From the NCBI RefSeq assembly GCF_000757885.1, contig NZ_JQCR01000002.1, forward strand, positions 2,356,001 through 2,420,000: a stretch of DNA of 64,000 nucleotides, read 5' to 3'. Source of the DNA: Paenibacillus wynnii. GTDB taxonomy: Bacteria; Bacillota; Bacilli; Paenibacillales; Paenibacillaceae. Below, piece by piece: positions 24,874-33,702 of this stretch; positions within the stretch are counted from its first letter, which is position 1, and each line of letters begins with the position of its first letter. Below the pieces are notes generated by a model that made no database searches, was not told where the DNA came from, and saw only the letters and a program-made list of their open reading frames with translations. The position numbers and the translations under genes are program-made.

Positions 24874-25350
24874 TTAAATAAACAGCTGCATATCGCTTTC
24901 CAGAGCGTCCTTCAAGTAGGCGGAGGCCTCGATGATCTCTACCTCAGGCAGCAGTTCCTCCGGCTTGAAGCCCATGATTTCCACAGAGAGCTTGCAGGCA
25001 TAGAATTTGATATTTTTTTTGCGTGCACCTTTTAGAAAATGAATCAACTTCGGCGCTCCCTGATCCTCGATCATTTCCTCAAGCATCATCCGTCCTAGAC
25101 CGCTGAAATTCATGCGCGAGAGCGGCAAATGTTCCGGTCCCTTTGGGGTAACCACGTCCATAATTTTTTCGTAGATGGTTTTGTCCTCAAGCGTCATCGT
25201 CTCAGGATCACGAATCAGGAACAGTCCCCAGAAGGCAAAGAACATCGTAACCTCCACATCGATATCTCTAGCTGCATTCGCCAGAATTAACCCTGCCATG
25301 GCCTTGTCATATTCACCGCTAAACATTAGTAGGTTGAGCTTTTTACCCAT
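24874..25350 (-). CDS. DsrE/DsrF-like family protein
   Basis: A 158-residue DsrE-fold protein. LLMFSGEYDKAMAGLILANAARD matches the family opening, then come VTMFFAFWGLFLIRD and a single conserved-looking Cys in KFYACKLSVEIMGF, where the DsrE family keeps its sulfur-carrying Cys. No signal peptide or helix long enough for membrane insertion is seen. GGAGG lies 6 bases before the ATG. The PLP gene follows 125 bases downstream on the same strand. Persulfide transfer from that enzyme is a plausible, unproven link. Confidence 0.82.
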   Translation of the reverse strand: MGKKLNLLMFSGEYDKAMAGLILANAARDIDVEVTMFFAFWGLFLIRDPETMTLEDKTIYEKIMDVVTPKGPEHLPLSRMNFSGLGRMMLEEMIEDQGAPKLIHFLKGARKKNIKFYACKLSVEIMGFKPEELLPEVEIIEASAYLKDALESDMQLFI

Positions 25351-25452
25351 CGGTCGCCTCCGTTAAATCTGGAATGACCTTAGTATGGATCCGCTCTGTA
25401 GAAGGTATTCATTGATCTGTAATAGGACAGTAGCTATCTGAAGTTTTTATCG

Positions 25453-25483
25453 CAAAAAAAAAGCCCCCTATCCGGAGGCTCTT
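25453..25483 (-). terminator. Terminator of the small membrane protein gene
   Basis: On the minus strand AGCCTCC, GGATA, GGGGGCT is followed by nine T residues. Confidence 0.82.
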
Positions 25484-25511
25484 TCTTGAGGACAATTAAC
25501 ACTATGCTGTA

Positions 25512-25832
25512 CTATTCTAGTTTGTCGTCTTCGGTGGATTCTGGGTCCAACGGGCGAAGGAGGTCATAGTGACGGGCCGCAAGCCATACGCTGCTAGTGA
25601 ACAGCACAATAAGTCCCAATATAATAGCAAACCGCCAATCGCCAGCTTTAAAATTCAACTGGAGAACGGTCAGCACCAAGGCCACCTGAGTCCAAACGAG
25701 AGTTCTTTTGCGCAACGCTCCAATATCACCAGTCATCGTAGGCATGCCTCGAATGATACGGTAGGCAAGAATTGCAAGAATCAGAGCAAAAATGGCCGTC
25801 CCCAATAATTCGGAAGTCGTAAATATATTCAT
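25512..25832 (-). CDS. Small three-helix membrane protein, unknown
   Basis: A protein of 106 residues with three hydrophobic segments (about 8-27, 45-60 and 68-88) and an acidic C-terminal tail. I do not recognise a family. A TTG nine bases earlier is an alternative start, but it lies only two bases from the AAAGGA site, so I prefer ATG 25832. It is flanked by its own terminator and starts 57 bases after the c-di-GMP gene upstream ends. It could be co-transcribed with that gene. Confidence 0.65.
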   Translation of the reverse strand: MNIFTTSELLGTAIFALILAILAYRIIRGMPTMTGDIGALRKRTLVWTQVALVLTVLQLNFKAGDWRFAIILGLIVLFTSSVWLAARHYDLLRPLDPESTEDDKLE

Positions 25833-25888
25833 CTTTTTCAAAGTCCTTTCTCGGGTTCCCTAGGATTATATAATTGTAGTATAGCCCA

Positions 25889-28030
25889 TTATCGGAATAG
25901 CTTGCGAATTTCATCGGCAGGCAGCGGGATGTAGAAAAGGAATCCCTGAATATGATGACATTCATGTTTTATGAGGAAATCAGCCTGTTCTTGGGTTTCC
26001 ACACCTTCAGCGATCAGTTCATATCCAAGCTGGGAAGCTACTAGAGCGATCGATTTAATAATGGTTTCATCAATTGTGCTGACACCAATTCCAGTAATGA
26101 AGGTTCGGTCGATTTTGATTTTATTGACCGGGAAATGCTTCAAATAATTCAGTGAAGAATATTTTGTGCCGAAGTCATCGATAGACACGACAATGCCGCG
26201 GTCACGCATCAGCTGCAAGAGCGGATAATGTTCTTCGAGAAGTGCCGTGCTCTCCGTAATTTCAAACTCTAGGATATCGGTCTCCAATTGGTATTGATCC
26301 AGAATGGAGAATAAATTCTCAATCAAATTACGATGGTAGAACCAGCTGTTCGAGATATTGATGGAGGTTCGCAGCAACTTCATATTGTCTTCCCGCCATT
26401 GGCACAACTGTCGGCATACTTCTCGAATGACCCAGTCTGTAAGCTGAATCATCAGTCCGGCCTCTTCAACGGCACCAATAAAATGACCGGGTCCAAGTAA
26501 ACCCTTCTCAGGATGATTCCAACGGATAAGCGCTTCTAGGCCGGTGATTTCCCCCGTGACTGCATTAACCTGAGGTTGATAATGCAGCACGAACTCATTA
26601 TTCTCCAGAGCAGAGCGCAGGTTTTTGGCAATCATCGTCTTTTGAGTAAGTTTCTCTCTTAACTCCTGATTGAACAGAAAGTAGTCAGGACCATCCATCA
26701 TTTTCGCTTGATACATGGACATATCTGCAAATTTCAATAAATCCTCTATGTTCAAAGAATGTTCTGGATATAGAGAGACACCGATACTTGTCGATAAGTT
26801 CAGCTGGGTTCCGGCCATGTATAGCGTCGCGGAGATGAGTGACCTAATTTGATTTACGACCACAGAGATCTGGTCACGCGGTAAATCTCCAAACAGCATT
26901 ACAAATTCATCCCCGCCTGTGCGGGCAAACATTCGAAACGGTATATTTCCGTCTACGATCCGTTTGGCCAATGTTTTAATAACCTGATCCCCTGCTGAAT
27001 GTCCCAGTGTATCGTTAATTTCCTTAAATTTATTCAAATCCAGGAAAAAAAGAGTGTAGGACTGGGTAGGTTCTGCGCTTTGCAGCAGCCGAGCAAATTC
27101 ATCCATGAAATACCGGCGATTTGGAATCTCGGTCAGACTGTCATAATAGGCAAGTTTCTCATACAAACGTTCGGATACACGGAGATCGCGGGTACGAATA
27201 CTTACTATGCGCTCAAGCTCCTGATTGAACCGCCGTTGATGCCATGTTATGTACATTATGAAAGCAATGATTAAAATAAAGGAGAAGTCGATGAAAAGGA
27301 TGTCCCGCAGTGCTGCCCATTTCTTTTGCGGATCTAGCGTAATCGCCATTAACCATTCCTGGTTATAGAGTTTGATAGGAACCGTGATAATTTTGCCTGT
27401 CTTGCTATGCTCATTACCGAATAGAAAGGTACCATCTACCTTAGTAACAAAGACGTCAGTGTCCTTCAAGAGGAATTGATTCACAATGTCATCTATACGC
27501 AGGGTTACAGAGACTATACCGCTAAAGGTATCACCATTATACAAGGCTTGCCGGATAATCATGCCGTTGCTGCCTTGAGCAAGGGTTCGCGGACCATCAA
27601 CGGTTATTGTTTGTGATCGTATTGTTTCTTGGATCATTCCCGGTGTGGATAAAGAGGACTCCAGAAACAAGCTCTTATCCTGAATCGCCGTGTTGCCCAC
27701 AAGGGGATAAAGGTAATTTATAATGCCATTCGGTGCTACTGTAATGTTCAGCACGTGTTTGGAATTGTTGTAGGCCATAGCTAAATAGCGGTTAATAACG
27801 TTGGGGTCAGCATCAAAACCAACCGTTTGGATGAAAGAATAGACACCTTTTACAATCGATACTCTCTCTTCAATATTCGATGTTAGCATGATTGCCTGTG
27901 AGGACAAATCGGATTTCAGGGCTTGGTATTCCCGGTCCACCGATAAGGTATAGTAGTAGAATAAAGAGATCTGTAGAACGACTAAGAAGCCGAGGATGAT
28001 CGTTAAAGGCTTTTTATTAATGAAAGCCAT
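25889..28030 (-). CDS. CHASE-GGDEF-EAL c-di-GMP signalling protein
   Basis: A 713-residue membrane protein. Helix 1 is at about 8-26, an extracellular CHASE sensor at 35-200 and helix 2 near 255-275. The GGDEF domain (about 305-465) has an intact RTGGDEF. The EAL domain (about 480-710) has EALIRW, the metal-binding NIS and EITES motifs, DDFGTKYSSL, KIDRTF and EGVET. Both catalytic sets look complete, so it could make or break c-di-GMP; loop 6 has Lys where Gly is usual (DDFGTG). No RxxD inhibitory site precedes GGDEF. ATG 28030 is chosen because GGAGG lies just upstream; an earlier start at 28060 lacks one. Confidence 0.9.
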   Translation of the reverse strand: MAFINKKPLTIILGFLVVLQISLFYYYTLSVDREYQALKSDLSSQAIMLTSNIEERVSIVKGVYSFIQTVGFDADPNVINRYLAMAYNNSKHVLNITVAPNGIINYLYPLVGNTAIQDKSLFLESSLSTPGMIQETIRSQTITVDGPRTLAQGSNGMIIRQALYNGDTFSGIVSVTLRIDDIVNQFLLKDTDVFVTKVDGTFLFGNEHSKTGKIITVPIKLYNQEWLMAITLDPQKKWAALRDILFIDFSFILIIAFIMYITWHQRRFNQELERIVSIRTRDLRVSERLYEKLAYYDSLTEIPNRRYFMDEFARLLQSAEPTQSYTLFFLDLNKFKEINDTLGHSAGDQVIKTLAKRIVDGNIPFRMFARTGGDEFVMLFGDLPRDQISVVVNQIRSLISATLYMAGTQLNLSTSIGVSLYPEHSLNIEDLLKFADMSMYQAKMMDGPDYFLFNQELREKLTQKTMIAKNLRSALENNEFVLHYQPQVNAVTGEITGLEALIRWNHPEKGLLGPGHFIGAVEEAGLMIQLTDWVIREVCRQLCQWREDNMKLLRTSINISNSWFYHRNLIENLFSILDQYQLETDILEFEITESTALLEEHYPLLQLMRDRGIVVSIDDFGTKYSSLNYLKHFPVNKIKIDRTFITGIGVSTIDETIIKSIALVASQLGYELIAEGVETQEQADFLIKHECHHIQGFLFYIPLPADEIRKLFR

Positions 28031-28190
28031 AAATTGCCTCCGATATGCGAAATTCAACATTATTTGCTGTAACTTAAGGGAACGTTTCCCACGCCGCGAG
28101 AAAAATGTCGAGAATTGTCGTAGGTGTCTCTATAGCATGTCATTTTTATAGCCATTGCGCAAGAAAAATCATGATAATAATCCTTATAAA

Positions 28191-28248
28191 AATAAAAAAC
28201 GGATAGACGGGCATCGCCCCATTCAGGCGATTACCCGTAAATCCGTTT
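28191..28248 (-). terminator. Long hairpin terminator of the acetate transporter gene
   Basis: On the minus strand AAACGGAT, ACGGG and CGCC pair with GGCG, CCCGT and ATCCGTTT, followed by a T-rich tail. The three-tier stem sits between the transporter and the CHASE-GGDEF-EAL gene. Confidence 0.8.
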
Positions 28249-28308
28249 ATCTGAAATATAAAAGGTTTAATATTTCGGAAAAGCGGTAACCTGTAGATAC
28301 TTCTCAGC

Positions 28309-28932
28309 CTATTTCTTGAATATACGAAGCGGAGCCCCGATAGGTAAGAAAGTGCGTCCGAAATGAGCGTTTAGTACAGATGCACCGCAGCCATAAAGTG
28401 AAACAATACCAATGGCTAGCTCGGAGATAGCAGCAAGCTTATGGAAGGCTTCAGCAGCGATTCCAAAGGAGTCGAAAGTGAGTCCAAGAAACAGGAAGTC
28501 AATCAATATGAAAATCGTGAGCAGTACCTTGTTGGTTTCTACGGCACCGATCGTCATAAACAACGTGAAGACCAAATATCCTAGAAAAGCAAAACCGAGT
28601 TGTTTAGGATCTACAGCTTCAGCCAAAACGGTTCCAAATACACCAAGTTTGATTAGCCAGCTGCCTGCCATGCTGAACCAGAAGAATGCATAGGCACCGA
28701 AGGCCGTCATACCAAATGTATTATTGTGCTTCGCATCCTGGATCGCTGCGAAAAGTTGGGCAAAGGCTCCGAGAAAAAGTGCCCAAGGGATAACAAAACT
28801 AAGGCCTGAGGTAATTTCAAGTTTCTGAGATGAGGCAACGAGGGTAACAATAGCCAGTCCGAGCAGACCAATTGCACTTGGGTCGGCAGTGACTATTTTG
28901 ACGGATTGAGTAGATTGAGATTGTGCTGACAT
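28309..28932 (-). CDS. Acetate uptake transporter, GPR1/FUN34/YaaH (SatP) family
   Basis: A 207-residue protein with six hydrophobic helices. The family signature near the start (usually NPAPLGL) reads DPSAIGLLGLA. LFLGAFAQLFAAIQDAKHNNTFGMTAFGAYAFFW and the LGFAFLGYLVFTLFM helix are typical. Members are proton-coupled acetate or succinate channels. AGGCTTTTC-type upstream sequence gives a weak GGAGGC ribosome site. It is followed by a strong terminator, so it is monocistronic. Confidence 0.88.
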   Translation of the reverse strand: MSAQSQSTQSVKIVTADPSAIGLLGLAIVTLVASSQKLEITSGLSFVIPWALFLGAFAQLFAAIQDAKHNNTFGMTAFGAYAFFWFSMAGSWLIKLGVFGTVLAEAVDPKQLGFAFLGYLVFTLFMTIGAVETNKVLLTIFILIDFLFLGLTFDSFGIAAEAFHKLAAISELAIGIVSLYGCGASVLNAHFGRTFLPIGAPLRIFKK

Positions 28933-29054
28933 GTAAGAAAAGCCTCCAATATTTATAGAAATGTTCGCTCAAAATAACAGCACCCGAGAGGGCGCTGTTA
29001 TTAAGCTTGCCTATCATATCATATCGTTAATAAATTGCCTATAACCTACTATCA

Positions 29055-31415
29055 TTAATTGTCGTTAAATGGAGTATCTTGTGACAAAAAGGAAATAATT
29101 CCTGATGCCTTCAGCGGTTTGCTTATATAATACCCTTGCAGCTCGTCACTACCCAAATTACGCAGCATATCGAATTGAATCTTCAGCTCGATACCCTCAG
29201 ATACGACCAGGAGACCCAGATTATGACTAAGCTCTATGATTGCTTTAACCAGAGTATCATCAGACTGTGAGTGAGTGATCTCAGATATGAAAGAACGGTC
29301 GATCTTAATTACATCTACAGGGAAACGCCGTAGGTAACTTAAGGATGAGAACCCTGTACCGAAATCATCCAGTGAAATCCGGAAGCCGTGCTCTCGGAGG
29401 TTCTGCAGGGAGGTGAAGAAGCTGTCACCCGACATGAGTACACTTTCAGTAATTTCAAGCTCTAGGCTGTAAGGGGAAAGGCCATTATCCTTCACTGCCT
29501 CTAATAATTCATTCAGCAGATGCGGCTGCATTAACTGCATAGCGGAAATGTTAACAGCGGCTCTTAATGAAAGGCCTTGATCATTAAAGCTGCTCAGATC
29601 CCGACAAACCTGCTGAAATACCCATCTTCCTATATTAACGATCGAACCGTTCGATTCAGCAAGGGGGATGAATTCAGAGGGGGAGATAGCCCCATAGGTT
29701 GGACTGCTCCAGCGCAGCAATGCCTCAACCTTCCTAATCCCCAACGCTTCTGTTGAAAGTATGGGTTGATAGTGAACCTCTAACTCCTGGTTATCTATCG
29801 CCGTTAATAGCTGCTGCCTCAGAACTTTCTTCCGGCGAACACTTTCTTCGAGTGCATCCGAATATTGGAAGAAGTTGTTCCGGCCGGTTTCCTTTACGTG
29901 AAACATGGCCAGATCGGCTTGCTTGACCAGAAACTCGGCATCCTTCCCATTCTCAGGATACACGCTTATTCCAATGCTGGCAGTACTATATAGAAGTTGC
30001 CCATGGATTTTATGGGGGGCTGATAGAGCCTCCTGAATTTTTTGCAGATATAATTCAATATCTTCTTTCTTATGAATATCGGCTAAGAGAATGGTAAACT
30101 CATCGCCTCCTAATCGGGAGGTCAGATTAGGGTCGCCCACAGCACGTGTTATGCGTCTGGAAATTTCCTTCAGGATAGCATCCCCAGAATCATGGCCCCA
30201 AGTGTCGTTAACGGTCTTGAAGTTGTCGATATCAATGAACAGAAGCGCAATTTGTGAGTTATTCTGCTTGGCTTTCTCTATCGCCTCATTTAGCCTTGTG
30301 AAAAACAAGGTCCGATTGGGCAGCTGAGTAAGAGGATCAAGCTTAGCTTGCAGCTGAAGACTCTCTTGAGCAGACTGTAAAGAAGAGATCATAGCATTAA
30401 ATTCGTGTTCTACATCACTGAACTCGTCTTTTGTGGTACTGACAATCCGAATGGATAGATCATGACTGCTGCTAATCGATCGAATCTTTCTATTTAATGA
30501 CGCCATGCGTTTTAGAATAGATCGGTTTACATAGATAACAATGGCGATGCCCGATATTATAGTGATGGAGAAGAAAACCAGTCGAAAGCTTCGAATAGAT
30601 TGCAGACCGCTCTGATAAATCTCTCTGGGTTGGTCTATGGTCAGAACAAGGGCAGGGTTCCCGAATACATCATCAATTAGAGTATGTATGGTTAAGAGAT
30701 GCTCCGTCCGAGAAGATGTCCAAGTCGTCTCCCCCTTGTTTTGCTCAAGAAACAGCGGGGTTACGGGGGTTAGTCTGATGCCGAGAGGGCTCAGTCGGCC
30801 GATCCGCCTAATTTCCTCTTCGTCAATCATTCTTCCGGCAATAGCAATTCCCTGCATGGTCCCCGTATTATTGCTTTTGACAATAGGTAAATAGGTAACC
30901 AACATCGGACCTTCATCTAGGAGAACAATTCCCGAAATACTATCCCAGTTACGGGTCACTTCAGGCAGATTACTCTTAATCTTAGCGAACAGTCCTTCGA
31001 ATTCAGCCGACAGCGGTGACACTTCTTCATCCTGATTATTATAATAAGTACCGCCATATACAGTTTCTCCATACTTGTTTAATAACGCGATCATATGGAA
31101 GTTATTAGTTTCATATGTGGTTTTATCATAATTACTTAAGATGTAGGGATTCAGTACCCGATCAGTCTTAGGTGAAGCAGTAGATACAAATTGGTAGGTA
31201 TCATCCCACATGGAATAATTAACCAGACTTGTCTTCATCATTTGCAATTCATCATTGTAGGAAGCGACAATATCATGCAGGGTGTTTTGCAGGTCCGCCT
31301 CATCCAGCTTATCAAATCGATTTAGTAGAATGAGTTGTACGAATAAATAAGTTACTCCAAGTCCGAACAAAGAGACACATGTGATGAACAGGGCTATTTT
31401 TTTACGTAATTTCAT
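29055..31415 (-). CDS. CHASE4-HAMP-GGDEF-EAL c-di-GMP signalling protein
   Basis: A 786-residue membrane protein. Helix 1 is at about 7-29. The extracellular CHASE4 domain has the typical NYSMWDDTYQFV. Helix 2 lies near 277-297, with HAMP to about 350, GGDEF (about 358-515, RLGGDEF intact) and EAL (about 530-775). EAL motifs EALLRW, EITES, DDFGTGFSSL and KIDRSF are intact, while the EGVET position reads EGIEL. No RxxD inhibitory site precedes GGDEF. AAGGGG lies 6 bases before the ATG. The ligand sensed is unknown. Confidence 0.9.
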   Translation of the reverse strand: MKLRKKIALFITCVSLFGLGVTYLFVQLILLNRFDKLDEADLQNTLHDIVASYNDELQMMKTSLVNYSMWDDTYQFVSTASPKTDRVLNPYILSNYDKTTYETNNFHMIALLNKYGETVYGGTYYNNQDEEVSPLSAEFEGLFAKIKSNLPEVTRNWDSISGIVLLDEGPMLVTYLPIVKSNNTGTMQGIAIAGRMIDEEEIRRIGRLSPLGIRLTPVTPLFLEQNKGETTWTSSRTEHLLTIHTLIDDVFGNPALVLTIDQPREIYQSGLQSIRSFRLVFFSITIISGIAIVIYVNRSILKRMASLNRKIRSISSSHDLSIRIVSTTKDEFSDVEHEFNAMISSLQSAQESLQLQAKLDPLTQLPNRTLFFTRLNEAIEKAKQNNSQIALLFIDIDNFKTVNDTWGHDSGDAILKEISRRITRAVGDPNLTSRLGGDEFTILLADIHKKEDIELYLQKIQEALSAPHKIHGQLLYSTASIGISVYPENGKDAEFLVKQADLAMFHVKETGRNNFFQYSDALEESVRRKKVLRQQLLTAIDNQELEVHYQPILSTEALGIRKVEALLRWSSPTYGAISPSEFIPLAESNGSIVNIGRWVFQQVCRDLSSFNDQGLSLRAAVNISAMQLMQPHLLNELLEAVKDNGLSPYSLELEITESVLMSGDSFFTSLQNLREHGFRISLDDFGTGFSSLSYLRRFPVDVIKIDRSFISEITHSQSDDTLVKAIIELSHNLGLLVVSEGIELKIQFDMLRNLGSDELQGYYISKPLKASGIISFLSQDTPFNDN

Positions 31416-31536
31416 AGGGACCCCTTATAGGTAACTTGAGATATTTGGAAGTTTTTCACTATTAGTGTAGCATGATTATGGCTATTTTGGCAGCGAAATT
31501 CCTCCCAAAAAGGCGGAGATTGTTGTATGATGTTAA

Positions 31537-31551
31537 TGATAATTATTATCA
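31537..31551. promoter_or_regulatory. Perfect Fur box
   Basis: TGATAAT-T-ATTATCA is an exact 7-1-7 inverted repeat matching the Bacillus Fur consensus. It lies 33 bases before the first UbiA-family gene and about 120 bases from the divergent CHASE4 gene, so it could control either or both. Confidence 0.75.
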
Positions 31552-31583
31552 GATAATAATAATAAAAGGAGATAAGCGTCGAA

Positions 31584-32501
31584 ATGAACAAGTGGTCTTT
31601 ATTTAAGCAGGCATCCCGGTTTGGAGTAATTCCCGTTATGCTCATTCCGGTTGTACTTGGAACCGTTGGGGCTTATGTATGGGAAGGTATATTCCATCCG
31701 GTATTATTTATAATAACCTTTGTTGGGGCGGCTGCGGCTCATTTATTCTCGAATATGGTGAATGATTTATGGGATTTTCGAAATGGAACGGATGTGGAGG
31801 CACACCTTACCCCTGAAGTCATAATGACAAATTCGGGTTTTTTATCAGGGGGTGTAGTTACAGAGCGTTTATTCGCGATTCTTACGTGGAGCTTGCTGGC
31901 TATTGCTGTTATATGTGGAACGGTGCTCAGTATCCTCAGTGGTTGGGAGATATTATGGTTTGTCGGGGGCGGTGCGCTCATCGCCTATTTTTATGTAGCT
32001 CCACCTCTGCGCTTTGGTTATAGGGGTAAGGGGTACAGCGAATTGGCTATTTTTCTCGCTTTTGGTCTTATGCCCGTAATGGGCACTTATTACGTTCAGA
32101 CGGGCCATTTCAGCATGAAGCCTATATGGTTGTCACTGCCGGTGGGTCTTCTGACGACACTGCTGTTGTTCAATCACCACTTTCTACACTGGAAGGCTGA
32201 TCAGCAGGTAGGCAAAAGAACGCTGGTCGTGGTATGGGGAGAGCGCAAGGCTCTGATTTTTTCGAGAGTACTGCTGTTTATATCCTATGCCTCTTTGGTA
32301 ATGTGTGTGGTCTTAGAGGTACTTCCTGTATATGCACTCCTAGCTCTTCTAACTGCACTCCCGGCCCTTCGAGTGTATCGCGGCCTTAAATCGTATAACG
32401 CATCACCAGCCTATCTACCGCTTATGGGCGCTTCTCTTAAAGCTTCTACCCGTTGCGGTGGAGTTATGGCCTTAGCTTTATTGGTTCAGGGTATCCTGTA
32501 A
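31584..32501 (+). CDS. UbiA-family prenyltransferase 1
   Basis: A 305-residue integral membrane protein with eight or nine helices. The first Asp-rich motif is canonical, NDLWDFRNGTD, and binds the Mg-diphosphate of the prenyl donor. At the second site the sequence reads HWKADQQVGKRTLVVVWG, keeping the GKRTL end. PPLRFGYRGKGYSELAIF is the family's mid-protein loop. The aromatic acceptor is unknown; a MenA/UbiA-like role in quinone or another prenylated aromatic is plausible. AAGGAG lies 12 bases upstream. A Fur box precedes it and a second UbiA gene follows. Confidence 0.82.
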   Translation: MNKWSLFKQASRFGVIPVMLIPVVLGTVGAYVWEGIFHPVLFIITFVGAAAAHLFSNMVNDLWDFRNGTDVEAHLTPEVIMTNSGFLSGGVVTERLFAILTWSLLAIAVICGTVLSILSGWEILWFVGGGALIAYFYVAPPLRFGYRGKGYSELAIFLAFGLMPVMGTYYVQTGHFSMKPIWLSLPVGLLTTLLLFNHHFLHWKADQQVGKRTLVVVWGERKALIFSRVLLFISYASLVMCVVLEVLPVYALLALLTALPALRVYRGLKSYNASPAYLPLMGASLKASTRCGGVMALALLVQGIL

Positions 32502-32528
32502 CCCTCTATTCCACATCCGAAGGGTGAT

Positions 32529-33488
32529 ATGCTGGTGAATGTTAGGACTTTTTTAAAGTTTGTTGAGATTCAGACAAAGGTTGCCAGCATGATTCCTTTC
32601 CTATTAGGAACGCTATATGCCCTGTACCGGTTTGATGACTTTTACGTGCTACGTGCTCTATTGATGTTCGTGTCTTTGCTGAGCTTTGACATGGCGACAA
32701 CGGCCATTAATAACTATTATGATTTCAAAAAAGCGTCAAAAAAGCACGGTTACGGGTATGAAACGCATAACGCTATTGTTCATCACAAGCTGAAGGAGAG
32801 TGTGGTAGTCACAACTATTGTGACGTTGCTGCTGCTGGCAGTGGGCGGGGGAATAGCGCTGGTGTCACAGACTGGACTCCTTGTCTTCCTGCTCGGGGGA
32901 TTATCGTTTCTGATTGGGATCCTATACTCTTTCGGGCCGATACCCATTTCGAGAATGCCGCTCGGAGAGCTGTTCTCCGGTCTCTTCATGGGCTTTGTAA
33001 TCATCTTCATCTCGGCATATATCCATACTGATGTGAGTGTGGTGGCGCTTCTAATTCAGGACGGCTGGGTCAACCTGCATGTTAATATCTTGGAGGTTCT
33101 CTACCTTTTCTGGTTCTCGGTCCCGGCGATCCTGGGGATTGCCGGCATCATGCTGGCCAATAATATCTGCGATATTGAAGATGATATCGAGAATCGCAGA
33201 TATACTCTGCCAGTCTACATTGGTAAGAATAACGCGATTCTGCTGTTCAAACTGCTCTATTATGTGTCTTTTCTGGACCTCATCGTACTCCTGCTCCTTG
33301 GGGTGAATGTGGTACTGGTACTCTTGATATTGCTGACCCTGATTCCGCTTCGCCGTAATATTTCGTTGTTTGCCGAGAACCCGGACAAAGCAACAACCTT
33401 TATCTTATCCGTTAAAAACTTCGTTCTTATGAGTGTTGCACGTATCGCAATTCTAAGCGTTGCTGTTTTACTTCATTCATTGAGTTAA
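32529..33488 (+). CDS. UbiA-family prenyltransferase 2, MenA-like
   Basis: A 319-residue membrane protein. The first motif reads AINNYYDFKKA, as in DHNA polyprenyltransferases of Firmicutes, and the second NNICDIEDDIENRRYTLPVYIG is canonical. DHNA prenylation gives demethylmenaquinone. It starts 27 bases after UbiA 1, so both are under the same Fur-box promoter. GAAGGG precedes ATG 32529 by four bases; GTG 32535 with better spacing is an alternative. Its relation to any main menA elsewhere cannot be judged here. Confidence 0.85.
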   Translation: MLVNVRTFLKFVEIQTKVASMIPFLLGTLYALYRFDDFYVLRALLMFVSLLSFDMATTAINNYYDFKKASKKHGYGYETHNAIVHHKLKESVVVTTIVTLLLLAVGGGIALVSQTGLLVFLLGGLSFLIGILYSFGPIPISRMPLGELFSGLFMGFVIIFISAYIHTDVSVVALLIQDGWVNLHVNILEVLYLFWFSVPAILGIAGIMLANNICDIEDDIENRRYTLPVYIGKNNAILLFKLLYYVSFLDLIVLLLLGVNVVLVLLILLTLIPLRRNISLFAENPDKATTFILSVKNFVLMSVARIAILSVAVLLHSLS

Positions 33489-33501
33489 GAATTCTTCCGC
33501 T

Positions 33502-33676
33502 ATATAAGATGAACTTAAGATATTAACTTAAGGCTCAGCCGTCACTACCGTGAAGATTTGGACTTCCGGCCGCTGTTGTATCCAGATTTCTTTGATTTAA
33601 CCCGCTTTTAGCGGTTGAAATCCGGATACAGCTTATGCTTTCGGGCGGTCGCTATCGCTCCTACAGTTCCAAATTT
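33502..33676 (-). repeat. Family 2 hairpin repeat, copy C
   Basis: Inverted relative to copy A and almost identical to it over the core (GGCCGCTGTTGTATCCAGAT through CGGGCGGTCGCTATCGCTCC), but lacking the 28-base module. One end carries ATATAAGATGAACTTAAGA (33502-33520), the terminal motif also found inverted at 59721-59739. The opposite terminus is not evident. Confidence 0.78.
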
Positions 33677-33702
33677 CCATAACTAAGAAAGAGGTGTAGG
33701 TG

